Shown piece by piece: positions 28,548 through 37,754 of a stretch of DNA of 37,754 nucleotides (positions are counted from its first letter, which is position 1; each line of letters begins with the position of its first letter). Made by a program: the position numbers and the translations under genes. The stretch is from Cudoniella acicularis (Eukaryota > Ascomycota > Leotiomycetes > Helotiales > Helotiaceae). Where the stretch lies: positions 1-37,754 of the forward strand of contig JAAMPI010000440.1 of NCBI GenBank assembly GCA_013054445.1, in the 5' to 3' direction. The notes below the pieces were generated by a model that saw nothing but the letters and a program-made list of their open reading frames with translations, searched no databases and was not told the DNA's origin.

Positions 28548-29463
28548 AGAAGTTTCAAAAATCAGGACCGTGGCGGCCCGAAGAGCGGGTAACATCCCGA
28601 TTCACGTGATGTGGTTACCTGTAATCAACTCCGGAAATGAAGGTAAAGCGATTCGAGAATATAAAAACGAAAAGTATTCGAACGAACCTGGCTACCTTTT
28701 TCGTAGACCCAATTTAAGAGCATGGTTGGTAATCAGGGGTAGATCATCTCGCTAGTTTGCGAAAAAGGGGCCGGCGATAGGAGATAGGAGACCAAGCTTT
28801 CATGTTACAAGTTTCATAGTAACTTTCACCAAAATGGCTGTCTTAGGATCGCAGCTTCGAATTCGCGATAAAAAAGCGCCGTAAGTTCTTTTCCTTAATA
28901 TATATAAAAAATATATTGAAGGTGTGGAGCAATACTTCGTACTGCAGTGTGGAAAAGCCTCCGGCTGTACCTACATGCTCGCTCGGAACAAATCTACCCG
29001 GCTACCGACGACATCCTCTCCTGATCAACTCGCTCGTACTTCACCCCCATGCATCTTTTGCTTTCAGCCATTGGATTAACCACGCAAAGAAACCGAGCAT
29101 ATTCTGCTGTGCCAGCGACCATTACGTAAGCCGCCCGCCGGCAAAGGCGTAAATGGCGCCCTCTTTTCCCCACTGCAAAACCCCGCATTTTTGGCTACAT
29201 ATGTAGCTCACCTTGGTACCAAATTGAGCAGCAGCCGTCAGATGCACCAGGAACCAGTCAGGACGACCCAGAATACTTGTACGTGAGGAGCAAGCCCATG
29301 TAACGTGGTAATCTACGTAACTTTGGGTGAAATCACGACGATGGCGGCCACGGGGTCAAACGATCAACTCTCCATCCAGGAGGGTAAATATACAAGCTTC
29401 TCCAAGGCTCTAAGCATTTTCACAAATAATCAACCTCCCGGAATTTCATACCTCGGAAAGGCC
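28548..29463. other. Divergent promoter region
   Basis: This gap separates the GST (minus) and the GH92 gene (plus). I see no credible coding sequence; the small frames at 28916-29188 lack features. Two CreA-like sites are listed separately. Confidence 0.5.
29168..29186 (-). promoter_or_regulatory. Pair of CreA-like sites upstream of GH92 gene
   Basis: CCCCAC at 29168-29173 and CCCCGC at 29181-29186 both match the complement of SYGGRG, the site of the carbon-catabolite repressor CreA/Cre1. They lie about 280-300 bases upstream of the mannosidase start. Paired sites are typical of CreA-controlled secreted glycosidase genes, but the motif is short and may occur by chance. Confidence 0.3.
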
Positions 29464-32163
29464 ATGTATGTCAAGTTTCGGGAACTATCTATCAGTCTTT
29501 TGCTGGCTTTTCCGGCCATTGCTATCCAGGAGACAGGTAATAATACCTTTGATGTCTTCAAATACATCGACCCACTGATCGGCACTATTAATGGAGGTAA
29601 GAGTATCTTCAGAATCATCAATGCCGAGACTTTGCTGAAATAGATATAGGTCACGTGTTTCCTGGAGCGACCTTGCCCTTTGGTGAGTAGTTCAGAGTTT
29701 CTTTCTGGTTGGGCATTGATTAACATAGAGGTCAACAGGCATGGCCAAAGCAGTTGCGGATGTTAACAATCGGGAAGAGAAGCAAGGTGGATTTGCATCC
29801 GACAACAGTGAGATCACTGGATTTTCGCACATGCATGACTCTGGCACTGGGGGAGTAAGTTTCCTCCCGCCCATTCGCAAACAAGCATGCTAATCTTAAG
29901 CGTTTAGTCACCCTCTTTAGGAAATTTCCCCATCTTTCCACAAACTGGCTGCCCGGGAGACGACATCAATAACTGCCTTTTCACCAAAACTCGGCGTGCC
30001 TCGCGTCGCAAAAATGGCACAACACAAGCACACCCAGGTTATTTTGCTATCAGCTTAAATACCTCTATCCATACTGAGATGACAGTAACGAACCATACAG
30101 CATTATATCGGATCACGTTTCCCACCAATTCTACTGTGACATCGAAGAACAAGAAGAAGAAGGCCTTGCCCTACAGTCCTCTGATTCTTGTGGACTTGAC
30201 AGATTTGCCGGATACTCGAACGGATGGTGCAATTCATGTTGACCCTAAAAGTGGAAGAATCACGGGAAACGGAACATTCAAACCCTCCTTTGGAATTGGA
30301 AATTATGCTCTCTATTTCTGTGCTGATTTCTCAGGCGCATCCATAAGAGATACTGGCGTGTTTCGAAACAATCGAGCAGGGAATTCCTCAAAATCACTAA
30401 CAACTAGACCCGACGGCATCAATACCAACCCACCACTTCCTGCCGGAGCCTGGACTCAATTCCATCCACCTGCCAACAATCAGATTCTGACCCGCGTTGG
30501 AGTCTCTTTTGTAAGCGTAGCTCAAGCTTGTCATAATGCAGAAACAGAGATCCCAGACTTTGCATTTGAGAAGACTCGGAGTGCAGCTGAGCAAGCTTGG
30601 AGAAAAAAGCTTTCTGTGGTCGAAGTCGACGCTACTGGTGTAAGCACCATGTTACAGACTGTCTTTTGGTCTGGGTTTTACAGATCAATGATCTCACCGC
30701 AGGACTACACAGGAGAGAATCCACTATGGAACTCTACAGAACCTTACTACGACTCATACTACTGCATTTGGGATTCTTACAGAAGTATTCATCCATTCCT
30801 CACGTTGGTGGATCCCCAGAGCCAGACATTGATGGTGAGAAGTCTAATTGATATCTACCGTCATGAAGGTATTTCCAACCGCTCTAAACTTTCAGACTAT
30901 GTAATTCATAACTCATAGGCAAACTTCCCGACTGTCGAATGTCTTTGTGCAAAGGCTTCACCCAAGGGGGCTCAAATGCAGATGTCGTGCTTGCAGATTC
31001 ATATTTGAAGAACATTACTGCTGGTGTGGATTGGGAAACTGGGTATAAAGCTGTGGTGTCAGATGCAGAAGGTATAAATTAATGAATCAGTACCACTTGG
31101 AATTATCAGGGCTCTAACTGGCAAATCAGATGAACCTCTCGATTGGTCTGTGGAAGGCCGTGGGGGTCTAACGAGTTGGAAGAATTTGGGATACATTCCT
31201 ACTGACGACTGGGATCCGTATGGCTCTGGCCCATTCACTCGATCGATTTCTCGAACGGTTGAGTACGCTTACAATGACTTCTGCATTGCGGAAATTGCCA
31301 AAGGACTGGGTAAAACCGGTGACGTCGAGAAATACCTCAGTCGATCAGATAACTGGAAGAATATGTGGAAACCAGACCAAATTTCATTTGTAACCAACAC
31401 AACAGGCCATATTAATGAAACGGTCGATAGCGGCTTCGTGGGCTTCCTCCAACCTCGATATCTGAACGGCACATTTGGTTACCAGGATCCGAGTCTCTGC
31501 TCGCCGCTCTACAATTACACCTCATGCTTTCTGGACCCCAAGGGTCATGAAACGTATGAAGGCAGCTGCTGGTTGTATACCTTCTACGTGCCGCAAGATA
31601 TGGCGACCCTAATTCCGACTCTCGGTGGACCTCAGAAATTTACCGATCGGCTGTCCTACTTCCATACATCAGGTCTGCTATACATGGGTGACGAGCAAGC
31701 CTTCCTCCCAGTTTTCCAATTCCACTACGCCGGTCGGCCTGGTCTTTCAGCGTACTTCTCGCATTTCTACATCCCCTCCCAATTCAACGACACCCTTACC
31801 GGAATTGCAGGAAACGACGATTCAGGCGCAATGGGCTCTTTCACAACGCTTGCAATGATGGGTCTTTGGCCCATTTCAGGCCAAAACGTATACCTCATCA
31901 CGCCTCCCTATTTCCCCTCGGTGAATGTGACAAATGGGCAAACAGGAAAAAAGGCCACCATTCGCAATATCAATTTTGATGCGGGATATGCGAATATTTA
32001 TATTCAGAGTGCGACTCTGAACGGGAAACCGTACACCAAGAATTGGATCACACATAATTTTTGGCTAGATGGTGGTGTGTTGGAGCTGACTTTGGGGAAG
32101 AATGAGAGCTCGTGGGGAACTAGACCTGCAGACTTGCCGCCGAGCACGTCGCAAGGCTTCTAA
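29464..32163 (+). CDS. Secreted GH92 alpha-mannosidase
   Basis: GH92 enzymes are calcium-dependent exo-alpha-mannosidases that trim mannan and N-glycans. Six exons (29464-29596, 29650-29682, 29739-29854, 29908-30868, 30919-31071, 31130-32163), introns of 50-58 nt, phases consistent, encode 809 residues. The start at 29464 gives a signal peptide (MYVKFRELSISLLLAFPAIA). Family signatures in order are FKYIDPLIGTINGGHVFPGA, ITGFSHMHDSGTGG, WSGFYRSMISPQDYTG, YCIWDSYRSIHPFLTL, RGGLTSWKNLGYIP, YEGSCWLYTFYVPQD, GIAGNDDSGAMGSF and GLWPISGQNVYLITPPYFPS. These cover the N-terminal beta-sandwich and the C-terminal (alpha/alpha)6 catalytic domain; length is normal for the family. Several N-glycosylation sites fit secretion. 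It probably feeds on host or microbial mannoproteins, which is inference. Confidence 0.93.
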
Positions 32164-34232
32164 AAAGTTAGAAACAGCAATCTTCTGCTACTAATAATTA
32201 CAAGGGAAATTTTGAATCGCATCAAATTGAGTGCAAATAAATCAATCAAGAAATTTAACCACACCTGCTTTGGGCTTTGGCGGGATAAAAAAGGGTCGGG
32301 GTCATCACGTGAAAAAACGCCAAAGTTAACGAGGTTTGGTTTCCCCGTCGCGTCTGACCTCAAGCTTCTCACATCATCTTCGTGCAACATGTGTGTACAA
32401 TTGGAATGGCCTGCAGCCGAATACTTGCGCTTTCATCCGCACCTACGGCAGCTTATACAGCTCGTCCGAGTCTGACGATGTTCCCGCCGATGGCTGATAG
32501 ATTCGAAAGCCTTCCCTCCGCGCCTCCCGTCTCGACTGCCATTTCGAGTACCTCTCTCAATTCCTGTCGTCCGAAAGGCAGGCTGAGGTCAAAGTTGCCC
32601 ACTCTTCCGGTTATGTGAGTATGTGCTATCAACCGCATACGTGAAGCTCCGAACTGACTCGTGACAGCTGCCAGCTCCTCCCACCGAAGTGCCCGCTCAC
32701 TACTACCGCTCCGGTTCCGTGACATTGGTTGAGTCTTTACCGGCTCCTTCAACCTCCAGGACAATATTTCAAATAATATGTTGATATCGGCTGCCCATCG
32801 GAGGTACTCTCGAATATAATAGGGGCTGGTGATAGGGGGACTGCATCCACGGCCTTCCAAACAATATCGACTTTCCGTAACAGACTTCGTGAAGTTTCGC
32901 AACCACATCCTCTCGTTCTAGCAGTCCTAGATCGCAAATATTCCACTGAAGTCGGGCAAGGTCCTATATTTGATGGAAGATATCTTGATGGAGTAGTGGT
33001 TTAGCCATTGGCACTGGAAGCAGCATGCCAGCCTGAACGTATTTTGTCGACATGGCCTCGATGGAGGCTTTAATTGCTTCTTGCCATTTATCAACATTCT
33101 ATTCTGGCTCACTACACAGCGGTCTCCAAGCTGTTTTACAACCTACTTTCGCGTTTGTGGCCTGCAAATCTGCTGTGCTCCGATCCAAAGCTGCTTGAGA
33201 CTAGATCTGGCCACTTTCGTCGTGCGAACCACCAGCTGATTGATTAAAACCGGTTCTACACAGGTCGGTCTGTCAGGATAGAAAGCCAGCTCTGGATTGC
33301 ATGAACCATAACTCACAATCATTTGAAACCAGTTCGCCATTTATTATGTGTCCAGCGATCTGTTCCAAGGGCCTGGGTATGTTCCGTTCTATTTTCTCTG
33401 CATCCTCAACGGCAAGTGGTCTCATTGGCACCCAATCAACCATTGTGCCTCCACTTTGGGTGACCCGTGTTACAAGGCATATGGATATTATTTTGCGGAA
33501 TTTCATCAACACAAATACTATTGGGACCATGACCTTCTGCAAGAATGCCAAGAATATTTCTTTGGCTTCAGAAAAAAACCTTGAATCATTACAGCCAATG
33601 CAGCACCTGTGCTCAATTCGCTGAAGTTGCATTGTTTGTCAGGGATCATATGCTCACCAGATGCAATTTTTGGGCACTAAAGTTCTGGCCTGAAGCTATA
33701 AAGATTCTTATGCTTGCTTGCGTGCTGTACTCCACAGTTTGAATTTGTCCTGAGGTTGCGCATCGATAAAGTTGTTACAGAAGTGGTCTCAGGTGTTGCG
33801 CTTTCTCGCTTCCCCTTGCTAACTCTGCGAGTCCCGACCTATCACTTTCACATGTAATCAACCACTGGATTCAAGCACTCGAAATTATCTGGGGAAATAC
33901 TGAAACGATCGCTGTGACTTGGAGGTAGCACGAAATGGGAAATAGATACCTTGTGAGGTAGGATTTCAGTTATTCTTAATTCTGTAAGTTAAGCGTATCC
34001 TTGATTGAGACTGACTGCAACGCTACAATAGAGTAATACCACCCAATGTACAGATTCATGACGGCCTCAGGACTGACTCGAAAGGATATGGTATAGTATG
34101 TGCTCCTTTTCTCAGATCACTCAAAAGATTCGTAGTAGGCTCTTTCAATAGTCCAGCTCTTCCTTGGATATTGTTTCTTATCAAAATTTGCCAAAGTGAC
34201 AAAAGCGAATCTACCACTTCCTGTCGCCGCTC
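32164..34232. other. Region without an intact gene
   Basis: About 2 kb without an intact gene. The minus strand carries protein-like but interrupted frames (listed as a possible pseudogene). The part from 33750 to 34232 is the promoter side of the next gene, and I see nothing else in it. Confidence 0.4.
32453..33632 (-). pseudogene. Probable degenerate coding remnant, family unknown
   Basis: Minus-strand frames here look protein-like in pieces. One frame reads SEPE*NVDKWQEAIKASIE, then KYVQAGMLLPVPMAKPLLHQ, then HQI*DLARLQWNICDLGLLE and REDVVAKLHEVCYGKS. Its two stops, TAG at 33099-33101 and TAG at 32964-32966, both fit CAG to TAG changes. A neighbouring frame continues with YYIREYLRWAADINILFEIL and ends at 32453. 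Further upstream are VDWVPMRPLAVEDAEKIERN and NWFQMIVSYGSCNPELAFYP. I cannot place the family, and chance open frames could account for some pieces. Confidence 0.35.
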
Positions 34233-36506
34233 ATGGATACCTCTATAAAATATCCTCCATTTAACGAACGCGCTTCTCCTGTTTCTGATTCGGAAGGGCA
34301 GGTGCCCATGTGGCCACTAAGTCAAATTGATCACGGATCCTTCCGCGAAGAACCGACCGAAATCGTGTTAAAGACTCGGTCAACTTCCCAGTTCAGGGAC
34401 CACAACTCGTCAAATGCAACATCGGAAAATACGCCCTCATCAGAAAGCTCGGCCTATATTGGCACATGGAAGCAGGAGCCAGACAGTCCATCAGCACCTC
34501 CCTCAGCTGCTTCTCCTTCATTCCAACTACAACCAGTAATATACGATACATCATCAATCCGAGGCACACTGAAAAGCGCTATTACTACCCCAAAAACAGA
34601 AGTCCAGAAGCAAATCCAATGGAAGCTTGACTGGAAAGCGCCATTAAGCATGATAGGACTTCTGCTTGCAGGTCTTGGTTTTGCAATGATTCATCACTTC
34701 TACTACGCATCTCTCGAAGGAACGGAAGCTTTACCTAGCACTGGCTTACGCGGCTGGAACACTGGGAGCCAGGAATGGAAGGTGCGCTACGGTACGGCTT
34801 TAGCCTTCGTCTCAAAGACTACTATCGCCGCTGCAATATCTCTAGCATATGAAGAACACTTGTGGAAGACTCTGCAGAAGAAAGCAATTACAATCAAAGG
34901 CCTTGACGCGGCTTTTCTTGCGTTCAACAATATTGTCTCTCTTTTTAACTTCGAGTACATTCGGAATGTGAAACTCGGATTCGCGCTCGCATTGCTTTCT
35001 TGGTAAGTTTGATTATAGTCATCATTCTTCTGGATGGGCTTTCTTGACATTTTAGTTTAGGCTATTACCATTTCCTGCATTGATAACACCAGCCACTCTG
35101 ACTGTTGTACCATACACCAAACTGGTCGATCGCTCAATGCCAGTCCCTAGTTTGAACCTGTCTGTTATAAATGCTAATAATAACTATTTCGATAGGACAG
35201 TCAACTACGTTAATAGACTTGTATACAGGGTGGCTGTGGCAACAGCAATACAACAAGAGATTCTCGATATGCCAGCATTTGTACCCAACTCATCATACAG
35301 TCTCACTCTTTATGGACCTTCCTTAAGGTGTCGGACGCCAAAAACACAAAATGTCACTGATGTCATCAATCAGATGTTTGATGAAGCAGGGCATCTCATT
35401 TTCCAGCCAACCAACGAAAAGGTCTTCACTTCAAAATATATTGGTTTTAACCCCACAATTTGGATGGCAAATGCTTCATGGACTCGAAGTCATTCAGACT
35501 TTGGCGTCCCCTACAATCTAACCAACTATGTTAATTATTGTTTGACAAACACTTCCATGAGTAGTGACCCAGAGCTAGGTGATCTATGTACTTCGGGGGA
35601 TGACTTCCTTTGGTTTCGAGCCAACAATGCTCAATATATCTGCACAATTCACAACACCTCTTTCGATGTCACCTTTACCACCCTAGGGGACCGTCAGAGG
35701 ATAGATCAACACTATCATTGGGCCTGGGAAGAATCAATGGCAAGCCTCGAAGCGCAACTGTTTGGTGCAGTCATGACTCCCATCTCAGATTTAGTTATCG
35801 GTGCAGTTGGTCTGATTACCCAATCCTGCGATTCCGATCCGAAATGCGGGGGGAGCCACGCCAGAATACGACGTGTGATTATGACCAATACCATTGCAAG
35901 CTCAGCCATCCCAGAAACCCTTAACGTTTATTCCGCGAATTCCAGCAATGCAAATGCTCCTTTCAGCAACATGAGTACCGCTGAGCTGATTGAAGATCTC
36001 TCTCGGAACATGACTCTCAGTTTATTTAGCCTCGATTCTATGTTGTATGTAACGTCAGATCAATTATCAGCCTAATACCTTGTAAATAATTTCCAGTTCT
36101 AACTATAAACATTAGGTCGAGCACACCACAAAACGTAACCGTCCGCGTCTCCTCTCAACTTAACGTCTTTGCCTACAACTCCCGAAATCTCCTCCTCCCC
36201 TACGGCCTCTCACTTTTAGCCTGCACCTGTAGCGTCGTCATCGGGCTACGAGCGTATTATTTAAATGGAGTTAGTCACAACAGCTCCTTCTCCAGCATCG
36301 TGTCAACGACGCGGAATTCGACGCTTGATGAATTGATGAAGGGTCATTCACTTGGTTCTGAGCCGTTGGATAAGGATATTTCGGGGACGAAACTGCAATT
36401 TGGGGTTTTGGTTGGGACGGAGAGGGAAAAAGGGGGGCTTCGGAGACTGGGTTTTGGGGTTCCCGATGAAGTGATGCCGTTGGTGAGGGGGGCCTCATAT
36501 TATTGA
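34233..36506 (+). CDS. Fungal multi-pass membrane protein of unknown function
   Basis: Three exons, 34233-35002, 35061-36044 and 36116-36506 (introns 58 and 71 nt, phases consistent), encode 714 residues. The N-terminus (about 1-135) is Ser/Thr/Pro-rich and hydrophilic. Membrane segments lie at about 137-157 (LSMIGLLLAGLGFAMIHHFY), 187-207 (TALAFVSKTTIAAAISLAYE) and 247-268 (LGFALALLSWLLPFPALITP). A long central loop of about 330 residues follows, with many N-glycosylation sites and Cys (probably extracellular), then a last segment at about 610-632 (LLLPYGLSLLACTCSVVIGL) and a short cytosolic tail. This architecture is typical of a widespread, expanded Pezizomycotina family without a known role. 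The second intron uses GTATGT and a TTCTAACTATAA branch region. The start is the first ATG in frame. Confidence 0.82.
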
Positions 36507-36892
36507 TTTTTCTTCGGCTGTAGTTTGCTCTTTTTCATATATGAGGATGGGTTCTCTCTGTTTGCTTTCTGTGGGAAATTCAAGTGACTCTAGGTTCACT
36601 AGTCTCAGCCAGAGTGCTTCGGGTTTTGCTGCTACACTATTTCTGAATGGCTCATCACTTGCCTGAGTTTGAGAGAATCGAGGAAGCCTCATCCAAGTTC
36701 CAGTTTCAACCGATTTTTGTATATAACATTCCCCCTTTCAGATCTCACACAACTGATGAATTCCTGCTAAGATGTTATTACATTATGCCAGCCAAATTAC
36801 AAATATTTCCTTCCCATCCTTTTTAAATTTCAATCCATCCCCTGCTCACTTCATATGCATCACATCCCCTTTTCTCCCTCTTATCTCACCAC
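36507..36892. other. Convergent 3' intergenic region
   Basis: This is the space between the ends of the membrane protein gene (plus) and the secreted protein gene (minus). I see no coding sequence; short open frames on both strands are featureless. Confidence 0.5.
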
Positions 36893-37627
36893 CTAGTACT
36901 CCCAAGCAACAACCCCATCCGCAGTATAAGTCCTCATCTCAAAAACCGTACAATTTCCCAACGTCTCACTACTCGCCACGGCCCTCGCAAAAACCTGATA
37001 AACACCACTCTCCCCCGTCACAGGACAAGCGCCAAAATTATTACTCTCGAAGTACAACGGGGTCGGCCCACCACCAGCATTGGAAATAAAACGATCAAAG
37101 CCATCGAAAATAGAACCGGTAGGTGCGAAAGTGCTATGGGGTGGTGTGTAGGAGAGGGCGCCGTTCGGAGCAACGAAGACTTGTTGGCCGCCGGGGACGG
37201 CGACGTCGAGGGAGACGGTCATGTTGGGGGCGGTGCCGCCTGTGACGAGTACGGTGCTCGCGCCCGGGTAGAGGGTGCAGTTTAAGCCGGTGATGCCGGT
37301 TGGGCAGTAGGAGGAGGGAGATTTGCCCTAAGTTAGAGTGTTAGTTTTATTTTTGCTAAAAATATTATTTCTCTTCGAATATTGACAAGAATTGGGAAAT
37401 GGAAAGAGATGTTGATAGCGGGGTCCGAGGTAAATCCAGAATCTGAAGAGTTCTGGGGAAGATAGGTCAGAAAAACTCACGATATAAAACCCTCCACCAT
37501 TAGCATTAATTCCCGTTCCATACCAAGCAGTCGTAGGATTCCACGCGCCGATGGTGAAAGGTCCCGTAGGGGTGGCATTCGCACTCGCAAGAGCGATAAG
37601 TGCCGAAGCAGCAATGAAAGACTTCAT
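36893..37627 (-). CDS. Secreted IgE-binding-protein-like fungal protein
   Basis: Two exons, 37481-37627 and 36893-37327, with a 153-nt intron (GTGAGT...AACTTAG, phase 0) give 193 residues. A signal peptide (MKSFIAASALIALASANA) is followed by a domain that matches in layout the fungal cell-surface family often annotated as IgE-binding protein after Aspergillus allergens: PFTIGAWNPTTAWYGTGINA, GGGFYI at the intron, SYCPTGITGLNCTLYPG, VAVPGGQQVFVAPNGALSYT, STFAPTGSIFDGF and NFGACPVTGESGVYQVFARA. The Cys residues could form disulfides in the secreted protein. The molecular function is not known in any species. The long intron is unusual next to the 45-70 nt introns elsewhere in the window. Confidence 0.82.
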
Positions 37628-37754
37628 ATTTGCGATTGGATTTAAAGAAGCGACTGTGGTGGCAGGTATGCTGAAAGCAAAATTATCTCTCTTCTCTGTG
37701 TGAAAGGCGAAGAACGAGTGTGATTGATTGATTGATAAAAAAATATTGTGGTAG
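37628..37754. other. Upstream region of the last gene, cut by window end
   Basis: This is the 5' flank of the secreted protein gene. It contains a short GATT tandem repeat (about 37720-37736) and nothing else I can assign. Confidence 0.35.

Noticed and set aside
1..37754. CRISPR arrays, rRNA or tRNA genes
   Set aside because: I saw no regularly spaced repeats with unique spacers and no convincing cloverleaf with A and B boxes; short B-box-like strings alone were not enough.

Overview
The window reads as nuclear DNA of a filamentous ascomycete (Pezizomycotina; a leotiomycete-like fungus is my guess from the protein flavour, not proven). The evidence is short introns of about 45-60 nt with GTAAGT/GTATGT donors and CTAAC/CTGAC-like branch points, secreted proteins with Kex2-type sites, a NACHT-ankyrin immune-type receptor, and nonsense codons that look like RIP (C-to-T) damage. 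I resolved gene models by hand from splice sites and reading-frame continuity; none has been checked against databases or transcripts.

Layout. Positions 1-8.4 kb form a decayed accessory block: a broken multi-pass membrane protein (minus), an AT-rich repeat-bearing stretch, a collagen-like transmembrane protein (plus) whose stop codon lies in a Tc1/mariner transposase remnant, a frameshifted unknown gene, and a NACHT-ankyrin receptor pseudogene. Positions 9-15 kb form an intact conserved block: mitochondrial elongation factor G (minus) and DNA polymerase kappa (plus) share a short divergent promoter with two adjacent CACGTG boxes, followed by a three-repeat RPEL protein (minus). At 15.7-18 kb lies a protein kinase pseudogene whose nonsense codons are almost all explained by CAA/CAG to TAA/TAG. 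At 18.7-21 kb is a large intron-free protein with duplicated zinc-ribbon-like Cys repeats.

From 22 kb to the end: a four-exon secreted Cys-rich small protein (candidate effector, minus), a SET-domain protein (minus), an eight-exon Ure2-type glutathione S-transferase with a probable mitochondrial presequence (minus), a secreted GH92 alpha-mannosidase (plus, six exons), a region of degenerate coding sequence, a multi-pass membrane protein (plus, three exons) and a secreted IgE-binding-like protein (minus, two exons).

There is no operon-like organisation. The functional links I can argue are the shared MEF1/polymerase kappa promoter, the contrast between intact housekeeping genes and RIP-like decayed multicopy-type families (receptor, kinase, transposase, membrane family), and a set of secreted or surface proteins suited to interaction with substrate or host.
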